DNA of 39,534 nucleotides, taken from Bacteroidota bacterium. GTDB lineage: Bacteria; Bacteroidota; Bacteroidia; Bacteroidales; UBA10428. Below, piece by piece: positions 32,339 to 39,534 of the stretch. The notes beneath the pieces were generated by a model, which saw only the letters and a program-made list of their open reading frames with translations, did not search any database and had not been told where the DNA came from. Position 1 is the first letter of the stretch. Each line of letters starts with the position of its first letter. Location: assembly GCA_003252385.1 (NCBI GenBank), contig QKEH01000175.1:1-39534 (forward strand), in the 5' to 3' direction. A program made the position numbers and the translations under genes.

Positions 32339-34795
32339 ATGCCTGAATTAAGCCTGAGAGTAATGGCTCAAGTTGTGCAGGGGCAACTGACCGGAAATCC
32401 CGAACAGGTAATCCGGAACCTGGAAACCGACAGCCGGAAGGTGCGCACCGGAGCCGACAGCCTTTTTATTGCCATTCGTGGAGAGCGGCACGATGGGCAC
32501 CACTACATCGCCCAACTTCTTGAGCAGGGAATCAGCAGTTTTATTCTGGAAAAACTTCCCGATAACCTGGTACTTCGGGAGCAGTGCAATTATATACTGG
32601 TGAACCACAGCATGCTGGCCTTACAGAAGTTAGGCAGTTACTACCGGAGTACCCTGTCGATGCCATTGGTAGCCATTACCGGGAGCAACGGTAAAACCGT
32701 GGTGAAGGAATGGCTGTCGCAATGTCTGGCTCTGGGCGGAACCGTTTCGCGCAGTCCGAAGAGTTACAATTCGCAGTTGGGTGTGCCGCTTTCGTTGTGG
32801 ATGATCGACCCAAAATCGGACTGGGCGGTTATCGAAGCCGGAATTTCGGAACCCGGCGAAATGGAAAAGCTGCAGGCCATGATACAACCCCGGTTGGGCA
32901 TTTTTACCATGTTGGGTCCGGCACATCAGGAAAATTTTGAAAGTCTGGAGCAAAAATGCCGCGAAAAACTGCGGTTGTTCCGTCAGGTAGAAACATTGTA
33001 TTACTGTTACGACCACGAACTGATTCGTGAGCAACTGCTCCGGGAAAAGACGATACCCCACTGTGTTTGCTGGTCGTTGAGGAACCCGCAGTCCGATTTA
33101 TATATTAGCAAATTGCATACGGGGTTGGGTAGTACCCTGGTCGATGCCTTATTTCAGCAGCACCCGGTGACGTTACAAATTCCGTTCACCGATAGGGCTT
33201 CGGTGGAGAATTGCCTGCATATTTTTCTTTTTCTCCTGCATCAGGGGTTCGATTTAGTCACCATTCAACAGGGAATTAGCAGTTTAAGCCCGGTGGCCAT
33301 GCGCCTGGAACAGGTGGCCGGCATCCAAAACAGTACACTCATTAACGATAGTTACAATTCCGATATTCATTCCCTTCGTATTGCCCTCGATTATATGTCG
33401 GTGCAGCAACAGCATAAGAAGCGTACCGTGGTGTTGTCCGATATTTTACAATCGGGACAGGAGGCATCGGTGTTATACCGGCAGGTAGGTGATCTCCTTC
33501 AACGCTATACCATCGATCAGCTGGTGCTGGTGGGCGAACAAATAACCAAATCGGCCGATATGCCCCGGGTGGCTTTGCGGTTTGAATCTACCTCGGCTTT
33601 GCTCCAACAGTTGGGAGCATTACACCTGCGCAACCATGTAGTACTTATTAAAGGAGCCCGTGCTTTTGGTTTCGAAAAAGTAGTAGGCAGCCTGTCGGAG
33701 AAAAAACATACCACCGTGCTGGAGATCGACCTCAACAAGTTATTGGGGAACCTGAACTACTTTCGGGGCTTATTAAAACCGCCAACCCGAATCATGGTTA
33801 TGGTTAAGGCACTCTCTTACGGGAGCGGGGGGCACGAAATTGCCAATCTGCTGCAGCACCATCAGGTCGATTATCTGGGGGTGGCTTTTACCGACGAAGG
33901 CATAGCCTTGCGCGAGGCCGGAATTAATCTGCCCATCATGGTCATGTCGCCCGCTATGGATAGTTTCGATGAGATTATGGAATATCGTCTGGAACCTGAA
34001 ATTTATAGTCTGGAAGGTTTGCAGCAGCTCTCAGATCTGGCCGTTCGCAGCCAGGAAACGGCTTATCCGGTACATATCAAACTGGATACAGGTATGCACC
34101 GGCTGGGTTTTATGCCGGAAGAACTCCAGGGACTGCTGGAAGCACTTGGGCAGGTAAAAAATATTCGGGTTAAAGCCGTATTTTCCCACCTGGCGGTAAG
34201 TTCCGATCCTCGTGAGGATGACTTTACCCGCCACCAACTGCAAATTTTCCTGGAGATGTATGAAAAAATTTCGGGAGTCCTGGGCTATCGGCCGCTGCGT
34301 CATATTCTGAATTCGGCTGGTATTGAACGCTTTCCGGAGGCGCATTTGGAAATGGTTCGGTTGGGGATAGGGCTGCACGGTATTTCCGGGGCGGGAGCCG
34401 GGCTGGAAACGGTAAGTACGCTAAAAACCCGTATTGTGCAAATTAAACATCTCTCTAAAACCGAAACCGTGGGGTACAACCGGCATGGTATTCTGAGCCG
34501 CGATTCGGTGATTGCCGTAGTTCCTGTGGGCTATGCCGACGGCCTTAACCGCCGGTTGGGAAACCGTACCGGAAGCGTATTGGTGAACGGACAATATTGC
34601 CAGTATGTGGGTGATATCTGCATGGATATGAGCATGATCGATATCACAGAAGTGAAGGCCAGTGTCAACGACGAAGTCATTATATTTGGGCACGGAAACC
34701 CGGTAGAGGATATGGCTGCCAGGCTGGGAACCATACCCTATGAAATACTAACCAGTGTTTCGGGACGTGTAAAAAGAGTGTATATCAATGAATAA
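32339..34795 (+). CDS. murF-alr: MurF-alanine racemase fusion (bifunctional)
   Basis: The 818-residue protein fuses two cell-wall enzymes. Residues 1-450 are UDP-MurNAc-tripeptide:D-Ala-D-Ala ligase: the ATP site ITGSNGKTVVKEW near 113, SPKSYNSQLGVPLSLW, and NDSYNSD. Residues 455-818 are a PLP-dependent alanine racemase: IMVMVKALSYGSGGHEIAN with the PLP Lys near 490, HIKLDTGMHRLGF, VGYNRHG with the catalytic Tyr near 713, VPVGYADGLNR, and DICMDMSMIDIT. The fusion makes the ligase and the D-Ala source from one chain and is a known Bacteroidota arrangement. ATG 32339 opens 12 bases after tdk. In the MurF half the central lid region seems complete. The next gene overlaps its end by 8 bases. Confidence 0.96.
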   Translation: MPELSLRVMAQVVQGQLTGNPEQVIRNLETDSRKVRTGADSLFIAIRGERHDGHHYIAQLLEQGISSFILEKLPDNLVLREQCNYILVNHSMLALQKLGSYYRSTLSMPLVAITGSNGKTVVKEWLSQCLALGGTVSRSPKSYNSQLGVPLSLWMIDPKSDWAVIEAGISEPGEMEKLQAMIQPRLGIFTMLGPAHQENFESLEQKCREKLRLFRQVETLYYCYDHELIREQLLREKTIPHCVCWSLRNPQSDLYISKLHTGLGSTLVDALFQQHPVTLQIPFTDRASVENCLHIFLFLLHQGFDLVTIQQGISSLSPVAMRLEQVAGIQNSTLINDSYNSDIHSLRIALDYMSVQQQHKKRTVVLSDILQSGQEASVLYRQVGDLLQRYTIDQLVLVGEQITKSADMPRVALRFESTSALLQQLGALHLRNHVVLIKGARAFGFEKVVGSLSEKKHTTVLEIDLNKLLGNLNYFRGLLKPPTRIMVMVKALSYGSGGHEIANLLQHHQVDYLGVAFTDEGIALREAGINLPIMVMSPAMDSFDEIMEYRLEPEIYSLEGLQQLSDLAVRSQETAYPVHIKLDTGMHRLGFMPEELQGLLEALGQVKNIRVKAVFSHLAVSSDPREDDFTRHQLQIFLEMYEKISGVLGYRPLRHILNSAGIERFPEAHLEMVRLGIGLHGISGAGAGLETVSTLKTRIVQIKHLSKTETVGYNRHGILSRDSVIAVVPVGYADGLNRRLGNRTGSVLVNGQYCQYVGDICMDMSMIDITEVKASVNDEVIIFGHGNPVEDMAARLGTIPYEILTSVSGRVKRVYINE

Positions 34796-35924
34796 CCGTA
34801 TGAAAAAACGCAGATTGGTGTTTTATACCAGTGCCAACTGTTATGCCAGTTTGGAAGTGAATGTAATGCAGGCTCTGGAATGGCTGAAGGACGATGGATA
34901 TGAAATTCTTCTGATCACAGACACACGCATGGCGGTGGCTCAGGAGGCTGAGCAACGGGGAGTGGAATGCATTCATCTGCCGGCACCTAAATTCTATTTG
35001 GGTTTCAGCACAGCGCGCTCATTGGCACGTATTCTGAAAGAACTGCAACCTTCGCTGTTCTTGGTAGTCCGCCCCCGCGATATTCTTCTGTGCGGACTCT
35101 CAAAATGGCTCTTTAACCGGAAGCTGAGCATGGTTTTTTTTCAGCGTTCCTTTCTCCGGCTCAAAAAGCACCCTTTGCTCTACAAAGTACTTTTCAGTCC
35201 TTACAATGCTTGGATCAGTCCCTCGGAAATCATCCGGGCAAGCAACCTGAAACTGACCGGGTACCCCGAGGCAAATATGAGCGTAATACCTACCTGTATT
35301 GACACCAGTATCATTCTGAACAATGTTACTACCATGGCTGAAGCGCGAAAACAGCTGCATTTGCCTGTGAAAAAGTTTATTATTGGCACTACCGGAAAGT
35401 ATTCGCCCCAAAACCGTTTGGATTTTCTCATTCGCAGTGCGCAATTTCTGCAACGACATAACTATTCGGTGGAGGTAGTTTTTCTGAGTACCGTTCACGG
35501 CGAAGCCGAGCAGGAGTATCTCGATTTCCTTAAGGAACTGGTAAACGAATGCCAGCTGGAAGGTCAGGTGCATTTCCGGAACAACAGCAGTAACTTCGAA
35601 ATTTTCCTGAAGGCGGTCGATGTTTTTGCCGTATTACGCGAAACCGAACCATCGGATCAGAGAATACTTAAAGCCATGGTTACCCCGGCCATTGTGGCGG
35701 CTAATGCTACACCCTATCACGCCCATTTGGTGGGCAACGGTAAATACGGCTTGTTGTTTCAGCAGGACGACCTGGTCGATTTCTCCTCGAAAATGATACA
35801 CCTGCTCACCCAGCCGCTGCTGAAGGATCACCTGAGAGATGTGTCGCGGCAGCATGCTGTGGCCAATTACGATCGGGAGAAACCCTGCCGGGTTATTGAG
35901 GAACTATTTAATCAGCTAGACTAA
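34788..35924 (+). CDS. Glycosyltransferase, GT4-like (GT-B fold)
   Basis: The 378-residue protein has a GT-B two-domain layout. The N-domain starts KKRRLVFYTSANCYASLEVN and contains YEILLITDTRMAVAQEAEQ. The C-domain opens FIIGTTGKYSPQNRLDFLI and contains VHFRNNSSNFEIFLKAVDVF, where GT4 proteins have the 'v.F.G......y..adv..' run. The 'E(x7)E' sugar-nucleotide motif appears as ETEPSDQRILKAM, with only the first region conserved, so the call is at fold and family level. No membrane segment is seen. ATG 34788 overlaps the murF-alr end; ATG 34800 is an alternative. Together with the GT9 gene it suggests lipopolysaccharide or other envelope glycan assembly. Confidence 0.75.
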   Translation: MNNRMKKRRLVFYTSANCYASLEVNVMQALEWLKDDGYEILLITDTRMAVAQEAEQRGVECIHLPAPKFYLGFSTARSLARILKELQPSLFLVVRPRDILLCGLSKWLFNRKLSMVFFQRSFLRLKKHPLLYKVLFSPYNAWISPSEIIRASNLKLTGYPEANMSVIPTCIDTSIILNNVTTMAEARKQLHLPVKKFIIGTTGKYSPQNRLDFLIRSAQFLQRHNYSVEVVFLSTVHGEAEQEYLDFLKELVNECQLEGQVHFRNNSSNFEIFLKAVDVFAVLRETEPSDQRILKAMVTPAIVAANATPYHAHLVGNGKYGLLFQQDDLVDFSSKMIHLLTQPLLKDHLRDVSRQHAVANYDREKPCRVIEELFNQLD

Positions 35925-35933
35925 TTTTTTACC

Positions 35934-36923
35934 ATGCGAATTCTATTAAGCCGTACCGACAGTATTGGTGACGTTATATTGACCCTGCCCATGGCCGGCA
36001 TTCTCAAAGAAGCCTACCCCGATTGCGAAATTGTTTTTATCGGACGCAGCTACACACGCGATGTGGTTCAACTTTCGACCCATGTGGATGCTTTTATAAA
36101 TTGGGACGACTTTGCATCGCAGAACCGGCATCGGCAAAAGGAAGCGTTAAAAGCGGTGGGTGCCGATTGGATTATTCATGTTTTTCCCAATAAGCATATT
36201 GCCCGTGCAGCCCGTAGTGCAGGCATTCCGTTTCGTGTGGGAACCTCGCACCGGGCCTATCACTGGCGAACCTGCAACCGGCCGGTGCATTTCAGTCGCA
36301 GGAAGTCGGAACTCCATGAGGCACAGTTAAACTGCAAGTTGCTGGCTCCTTTGCATGTGTCTGTTCCTTCCCGGGATGCTTTGGCCGGCTACTACGGTTT
36401 TCGGGTAGATCCTCAGGTACAGGACAGTATTCGGGGACTTCTTGATCCCCATAGAAAGAAGGTGGTGCTTCATCCCAAGTCGAAAGGCAGCGCCCGGGAG
36501 TGGGGGCTCGATAATTTTGCCCGGCTGGCTCGCTTGCTGCCCCCCTCGGACTACCAGGTGTTCGTTTCAGGAACAGCAGACGAAGGCACATTGATGCGCG
36601 ATTTTCTGGATTCCAATCGGGAGTACCTGACTGATCTGACAGGAAAACTTACTCTGAAAGAATTTATAGCTTTTCTATCATTAACAGATGCCATTGTCGC
36701 TGCCAGTACAGGGCCACTGCATATTGCCGCATCCCTGGGGCGCACCGCCATTGGTATTTACCCGCCGATACGACCCATGCATCCGGGGCGCTGGTCCCCG
36801 ATAGGCGGCCGGGTCAGGGTGCTTTGTAAGCCTATTGAATGCGAGGCCTGCCGGAATACCATGCACTGCTCCTGTATGCAGCAAATCCGACCCGAGGATG
36901 TGCTGGATGCTATAGGTCAATAA
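35934..36923 (+). CDS. Glycosyltransferase family 9 (heptosyltransferase-like)
   Basis: The 329-residue GT-B enzyme has an N-terminal MRILLSRTDSIGDVILTLPM and YPDCEIVFIGRSYT, the family 9 opening. In the C-domain VLHPKSKGSAREWGLDNFAR matches the donor-binding 'hpG.s....W....'. AASTGPLHIAASLGRTAIGI is the hallmark 'D.GpmHlAaAlG' block with Thr-Gly in place of Asp-Gly/Ser-Gly. A Cys-rich tail (CEACRNTMHCSCM) follows. Members transfer heptose or other sugars from nucleotide donors onto lipopolysaccharide core. The exact sugar is not visible. It starts 9 bases after the GT4-like gene. Confidence 0.9.
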   Translation: MRILLSRTDSIGDVILTLPMAGILKEAYPDCEIVFIGRSYTRDVVQLSTHVDAFINWDDFASQNRHRQKEALKAVGADWIIHVFPNKHIARAARSAGIPFRVGTSHRAYHWRTCNRPVHFSRRKSELHEAQLNCKLLAPLHVSVPSRDALAGYYGFRVDPQVQDSIRGLLDPHRKKVVLHPKSKGSAREWGLDNFARLARLLPPSDYQVFVSGTADEGTLMRDFLDSNREYLTDLTGKLTLKEFIAFLSLTDAIVAASTGPLHIAASLGRTAIGIYPPIRPMHPGRWSPIGGRVRVLCKPIECEACRNTMHCSCMQQIRPEDVLDAIGQ

Positions 36924-37167
36924 TATGGTTGCGGGGAAAATTTCAGGCCATATTCCAGGGTTTTCTTTTTTAAAAGTGCTCAATATTTTGTAATTTTTAT
37001 ATTCATGTTGGTCGGTAAAGGTGCTTAGCATTCTTTCTTTTTCTACAGGTGTTTGAACCCGAAAGGAATAACTTTCGTCTTTTTCCGGAACAGGAAACCA
37101 TGAGAAGAAGGAAGGGTCGCGTGACCGGAACTATGCCAACTGGTTTTTAAATTCAAAACTTGAGCTT

Positions 37168-38169
37168 ATGAGAACATTTTGCATTGCCATGCTGATAGCG
37201 TTTGTTGCAAGCCTATCATCAGAACGTGTTTCGGCACAGAAAGACTCGCTGCATGTTGGATTTATTTTGGCCAACCTTTTTATGGAGCGGTGGAACAATG
37301 AACAAGCTTTCTTTGAGAAACGTTTCAACGAGCTCGGGGGAAAGGTTACTTTTATTGATGCCTACGATCAGCCCGACAACCAGATTTCAGCGGCCAAAGC
37401 ACTGTTGCAGATAGGGGTTGATGCCTTGGTAATTATTCCGGTAGATGCCGTATCGGCCGCCCCGGTGGTTCAAATCGCAAAAGATGCTGGCATTCCTGTA
37501 TTGGCTTACGACCGGCTGATTATGAATGCCCCGCTGGATTACTACATTACTTTTAACAGTGTGGAGGTAGGTGAACTTATGGCAGGTGCTGTAACCAAAA
37601 AGTTGTCCGAAGGGAGCATTCTGTATCTGGGAGGGCCTGCCACCGATCACAACTCCATTTCCATACGGAAAGGGGTTTTCAATGTGTTGAACCCCATGAA
37701 GACTAAGTATTCCATCTATTCCACCCGGGTAGATTCCTGGTCGGAAATGGATGCCTATCTGAAGATCCAGGATTATCTGGCCAATAACAACCAAATGCCC
37801 CACGCTATTATATGTGCAGCCGATATCCTCACCTACGGTGCCATCAAAGTACTTGACGAGAACAATGCGCTGGGAACCGTTCTGCTTACCGGGCAGGATG
37901 CCGAGTTGAATATCTGCCGGCAAATTGTAAAAGGGAATGTGGAAATGTCCGTTTACAAACCGGGAGAAAAACTGGCTGAAAAAACAGCCGATGTGGTGTG
38001 GGCTATTCTGAACAAAAAGTCTGTTAAAACTGAAGAGACCACCAATAATGGGAAGTATGAGATACCTTCGGTATTTCTTGCCCCGGTTCTGGTTAACAAG
38101 AAAAATCTGGAAAAGACCGTCATCCAAGATGGTTTCTATACTCACGACCAGGTTTTTAATGCCCAGTAG
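37168..38169 (+). CDS. XylF-like periplasmic sugar-binding protein (copy 1)
   Basis: The 333-residue protein has a signal peptide (MRTFCIAMLIAFVASLSSER, then VSAQ). The mature part has the XylF/RbsB type I binding fold. It opens VGFILANLFMERWNNEQAFF and continues QIGVDALVIIPVDAVSAAPV, PVLAYDRLI, YYITFNSVEVGELMAGAV and LYLGGPATDHNS. It ends in LLTGQDAELNICRQIVKGNV and SVYKPGEKLAEKTADVV. These positions parallel E. coli XylF (ERWQKD, VIIP, LAYDR, GQDAD, VYKP). No lipobox is seen. No permease or ATPase gene is adjacent. A paralogue follows 93 bases later. Function as a transport or sensory binding protein is inferred; the ligand is unknown. Confidence 0.85.
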   Translation: MRTFCIAMLIAFVASLSSERVSAQKDSLHVGFILANLFMERWNNEQAFFEKRFNELGGKVTFIDAYDQPDNQISAAKALLQIGVDALVIIPVDAVSAAPVVQIAKDAGIPVLAYDRLIMNAPLDYYITFNSVEVGELMAGAVTKKLSEGSILYLGGPATDHNSISIRKGVFNVLNPMKTKYSIYSTRVDSWSEMDAYLKIQDYLANNNQMPHAIICAADILTYGAIKVLDENNALGTVLLTGQDAELNICRQIVKGNVEMSVYKPGEKLAEKTADVVWAILNKKSVKTEETTNNGKYEIPSVFLAPVLVNKKNLEKTVIQDGFYTHDQVFNAQ

Positions 38170-38184
38170 CCGGACTATGGGTCG

Positions 38185-38208
38185 GAACAGCGGGTAGACC
38201 TACTGTTC
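38185..38208. repeat. Short hairpin between the two XylF-like genes
   Basis: GAACAG (38185-38190) pairs with CTGTTC (38203-38208) around a 12-base loop. A second small dyad GGGTA/TACCC lies near 38225-38240. Neither has a T tail. They could slow or tune transcription between the tandem copies, but this is not proven. Confidence 0.3.
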
Positions 38209-38262
38209 ATGTTAAAACGGGAGGGGTATTGTTTTACCCACAGTGGATAAAAATGGATTGCC

Positions 38263-39270
38263 ATGAAAATTTTAGTAAAAGGGGTATTGTTTGCACTGCT
38301 TATTCAGATGTTTGCCTTTCAGGGCTTTGGGCAGACCGATTCCATGAAAGTAGGTTTTATTCTGGCCAATCTTTTTGTAGAACGTTGGCAGAAGGATAAG
38401 ATCTACTTTGAAGAACGTATGCATGAATTGGGTGCCAATGTAGTATTTAAGGATTGTTACGATCAGCCTGAAAACCAATTAGCTGCAGCTGTTGAGTTGG
38501 TAGAACAAAAGGTAGATGCCATGGTAATTATTGCAGTGGATGCTGTTGCAGCAGCTCCCATCGTCACTATTTGCAAAGAAGCGCATATCCCCTTGCTTGC
38601 TTACGATCGATTGATACTGGATGCTCCTTTGGAATACTACATTACATTTAACAGCATTCAGGCAGGCGAACTTATGGCGGCAGCCGTGGTCGATCGTCTG
38701 CCAAAGGGAAAAATCCTCTATCTGGGCGGCCCTCCGGACGATCATAACTCCGTGCTGATTCGTCAGGGGGTATTCAATGTATTGGATAAGCAAAAGCGGC
38801 ATTATGAGGTAACTTCCACCCAGGTAATTTCCTGGACGGAGTTAGATGCCTATCTCACTATAAATGATGTTTTGGCGAACGATAAAGCTATTCCTGATGC
38901 CATTATTTGTGCCGCAGATGTGCTAACCCGGGGTGCATTGGCTGTAATGGATGAGCAAAATACCCTTGGTAAAGTGCTTCTAACCGGGCAGGATGCCGAG
39001 CTAGACATATGCAGGAGCATTACACGCGACGAAGTGCTGGTAACCATCTACAAGCCCGGAAAGGAGCTTGCCTATCGGGCTGCCGAGGTAGTGGTAAGTA
39101 TAGTTAAGAGTACGTACACCCCCCCTGAAGAAACTCTGTTTAATGGCATGGTGAAAGTTCCTGCCATTCTTTTACAGCCATCTCCGGTTACCCAGGAAAG
39201 TCTGGGTTCTACCGTTATTTCGGACGGTTACTATAGCGTAGATCAGGTATACTCCCGTAAACCAAAGTAG
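38263..39270 (+). CDS. XylF-like periplasmic sugar-binding protein (copy 2)
   Basis: The 335-residue protein has a signal peptide (MKILVKGVLFALLIQMFAFQ, then GFGQ) and is collinear with the previous gene throughout. It has VGFILANLFVERWQKDKIYF, DAMVIIAVDAVAAAPIV, PLLAYDRLI, YYITFNSIQAGELMAAAV, LYLGGPPDDHNSVLIRQGVF, LLTGQDAELDIC and TIYKPGKELAYRAAEVV. The shared segments imply tandem duplication with divergence, possibly for different ligands. It also has no transporter partner in view and lacks a lipobox. The gene ends 25 bases from the convergent hydantoinase B-like gene. Confidence 0.85.
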   Translation: MKILVKGVLFALLIQMFAFQGFGQTDSMKVGFILANLFVERWQKDKIYFEERMHELGANVVFKDCYDQPENQLAAAVELVEQKVDAMVIIAVDAVAAAPIVTICKEAHIPLLAYDRLILDAPLEYYITFNSIQAGELMAAAVVDRLPKGKILYLGGPPDDHNSVLIRQGVFNVLDKQKRHYEVTSTQVISWTELDAYLTINDVLANDKAIPDAIICAADVLTRGALAVMDEQNTLGKVLLTGQDAELDICRSITRDEVLVTIYKPGKELAYRAAEVVVSIVKSTYTPPEETLFNGMVKVPAILLQPSPVTQESLGSTVISDGYYSVDQVYSRKPK

Positions 39271-39295
39271 ACCCGCTCATGCGCCAGGGCTCCAA

Positions 39296-39534
39296 CTATT
39301 GGCTGCCATAGGCTCCGCCGCCCGGTGTTTGGATGAGTATTGCTTCTCCGGCTTCGAGAGTCAGAGAAATATTGCCATCGAGTTCGTGCAGCTGTTGCAG
39401 CTTGTCGATCCGAAATTGCTTTCCGCATTGCCCCGGTAAACCGCCATTCAGGCCATAGGGTGCTTCTTTTCGGTGTTGCGACAACAGGGTGAGGTTAACC
39501 GCTTCCAGAAAGCGAATCTGGCGTTCTACGCCAT
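39296..39534 (-). CDS. Hydantoinase B/5-oxoprolinase family protein, C-terminus (partial)
   Basis: Only the last ~79 residues are in the window. They read GVERQIRFLEAVNLTLLSQH, then RKEAPYGLNGGLPGQCGKQF, and end EAILIQTPGGGAYGSQ. The 'LxxRRxxAPxGxxGGxPG' and 'TPGGGGYG' signatures are those of HyuB and of the B half of 5-oxoprolinase. The enzyme hydrolyses hydantoins or 5-oxoproline with ATP. Whether this is a separate HyuB or a HyuA-HyuB fusion cannot be told because the upstream part is missing. Confidence 0.88.
   Translation of the reverse strand, partial: GVERQIRFLEAVNLTLLSQHRKEAPYGLNGGLPGQCGKQFRIDKLQQLHELDGNISLTLEAGEAILIQTPGGGAYGSQ

Noticed and set aside
37168-39270. Complete ABC sugar transporter operon
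   Set aside because: Only binding-protein genes are present; no permease or ATPase frames occur in the window.
1-39534. tRNA, rRNA or defence-system genes
   Set aside because: Intergenic stretches were read for tRNA-like arms, rRNA-like conserved blocks and toxin, nuclease or retron-like genes; none was convincing.

Overview
The window reads as a chromosomal segment of a Bacteroidota bacterium, most likely from the Bacteroidales/Marinilabiliales side. The phylum call rests on several independent signals. There is a type IX secretion (T9SS) C-terminal sorting domain on one exported protein, a GldB-like gliding lipoprotein, and a PorE-like TPR/PD40/OmpA protein. MurF and alanine racemase are fused in one polypeptide. 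Many genes are preceded by the Bacteroidota promoter element TAnnTTTG (rpmH, era, glnII, tdk and others), and clear Shine-Dalgarno sequences are scarce. The order-level placement is inference. No tRNA, rRNA, CRISPR array or recognisable defence system was seen.

Layout. Positions 1-143 hold the edge of an IS5-type insertion sequence. Positions 377-3689 hold a three-gene cassette: a glutamine-synthetase-family ligase broken by a one-base frameshift, an APH/choline-kinase-like protein and a class IIA HAD phosphatase. A Crp-type regulator follows, with a convergent exported barrel-like protein. Positions 5442-9999 carry an orphan protein, a YjjG-like nucleotidase, an M1 aminopeptidase and GldB. 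rpmH (10196-10351) has a textbook promoter and terminator. Positions 10473-15112 form a compact locus: HAD hydrolase, zinc-ribbon methyltransferase, UbiA-family transferase resembling decaprenyl-phosphate phosphoribosyltransferase, and a GT-C-like membrane glycosyltransferase with a TPR tail. Next come a PASTA protein, a T9SS cargo protein, an RluA/RluD pseudouridine synthase with a TTG start, a decayed coding stretch, era, a Dabb-domain protein, der, a lipoprotein, PorE-like, a coiled-coil membrane protein and a type II glutamine synthetase (glnII).

Positions 27215-30200 look like an accessory insertion between housekeeping genes. They hold a FISUMP surface lipoprotein, a 546-bp gene-free stretch with strong hairpins, and an acyltransferase-3. 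Then come rsmI with an overlapping conserved partner, tdk, murF-alr and two glycosyltransferases (GT4-like and GT9), which fit cell-envelope synthesis. The right end has two tandem XylF-like sugar-binding proteins with no transporter genes beside them, and the C-terminus of a hydantoinase B/5-oxoprolinase protein running off the edge.

The most interesting candidates for further work are the polyprenyl-phosphate-sugar-like locus (10473-15112), the GS-like/kinase-like/phosphatase cassette (377-3689), the hairpin-rich element (28591-28835), the nested inverted repeats upstream of glnII, and the transporter-less XylF pair.
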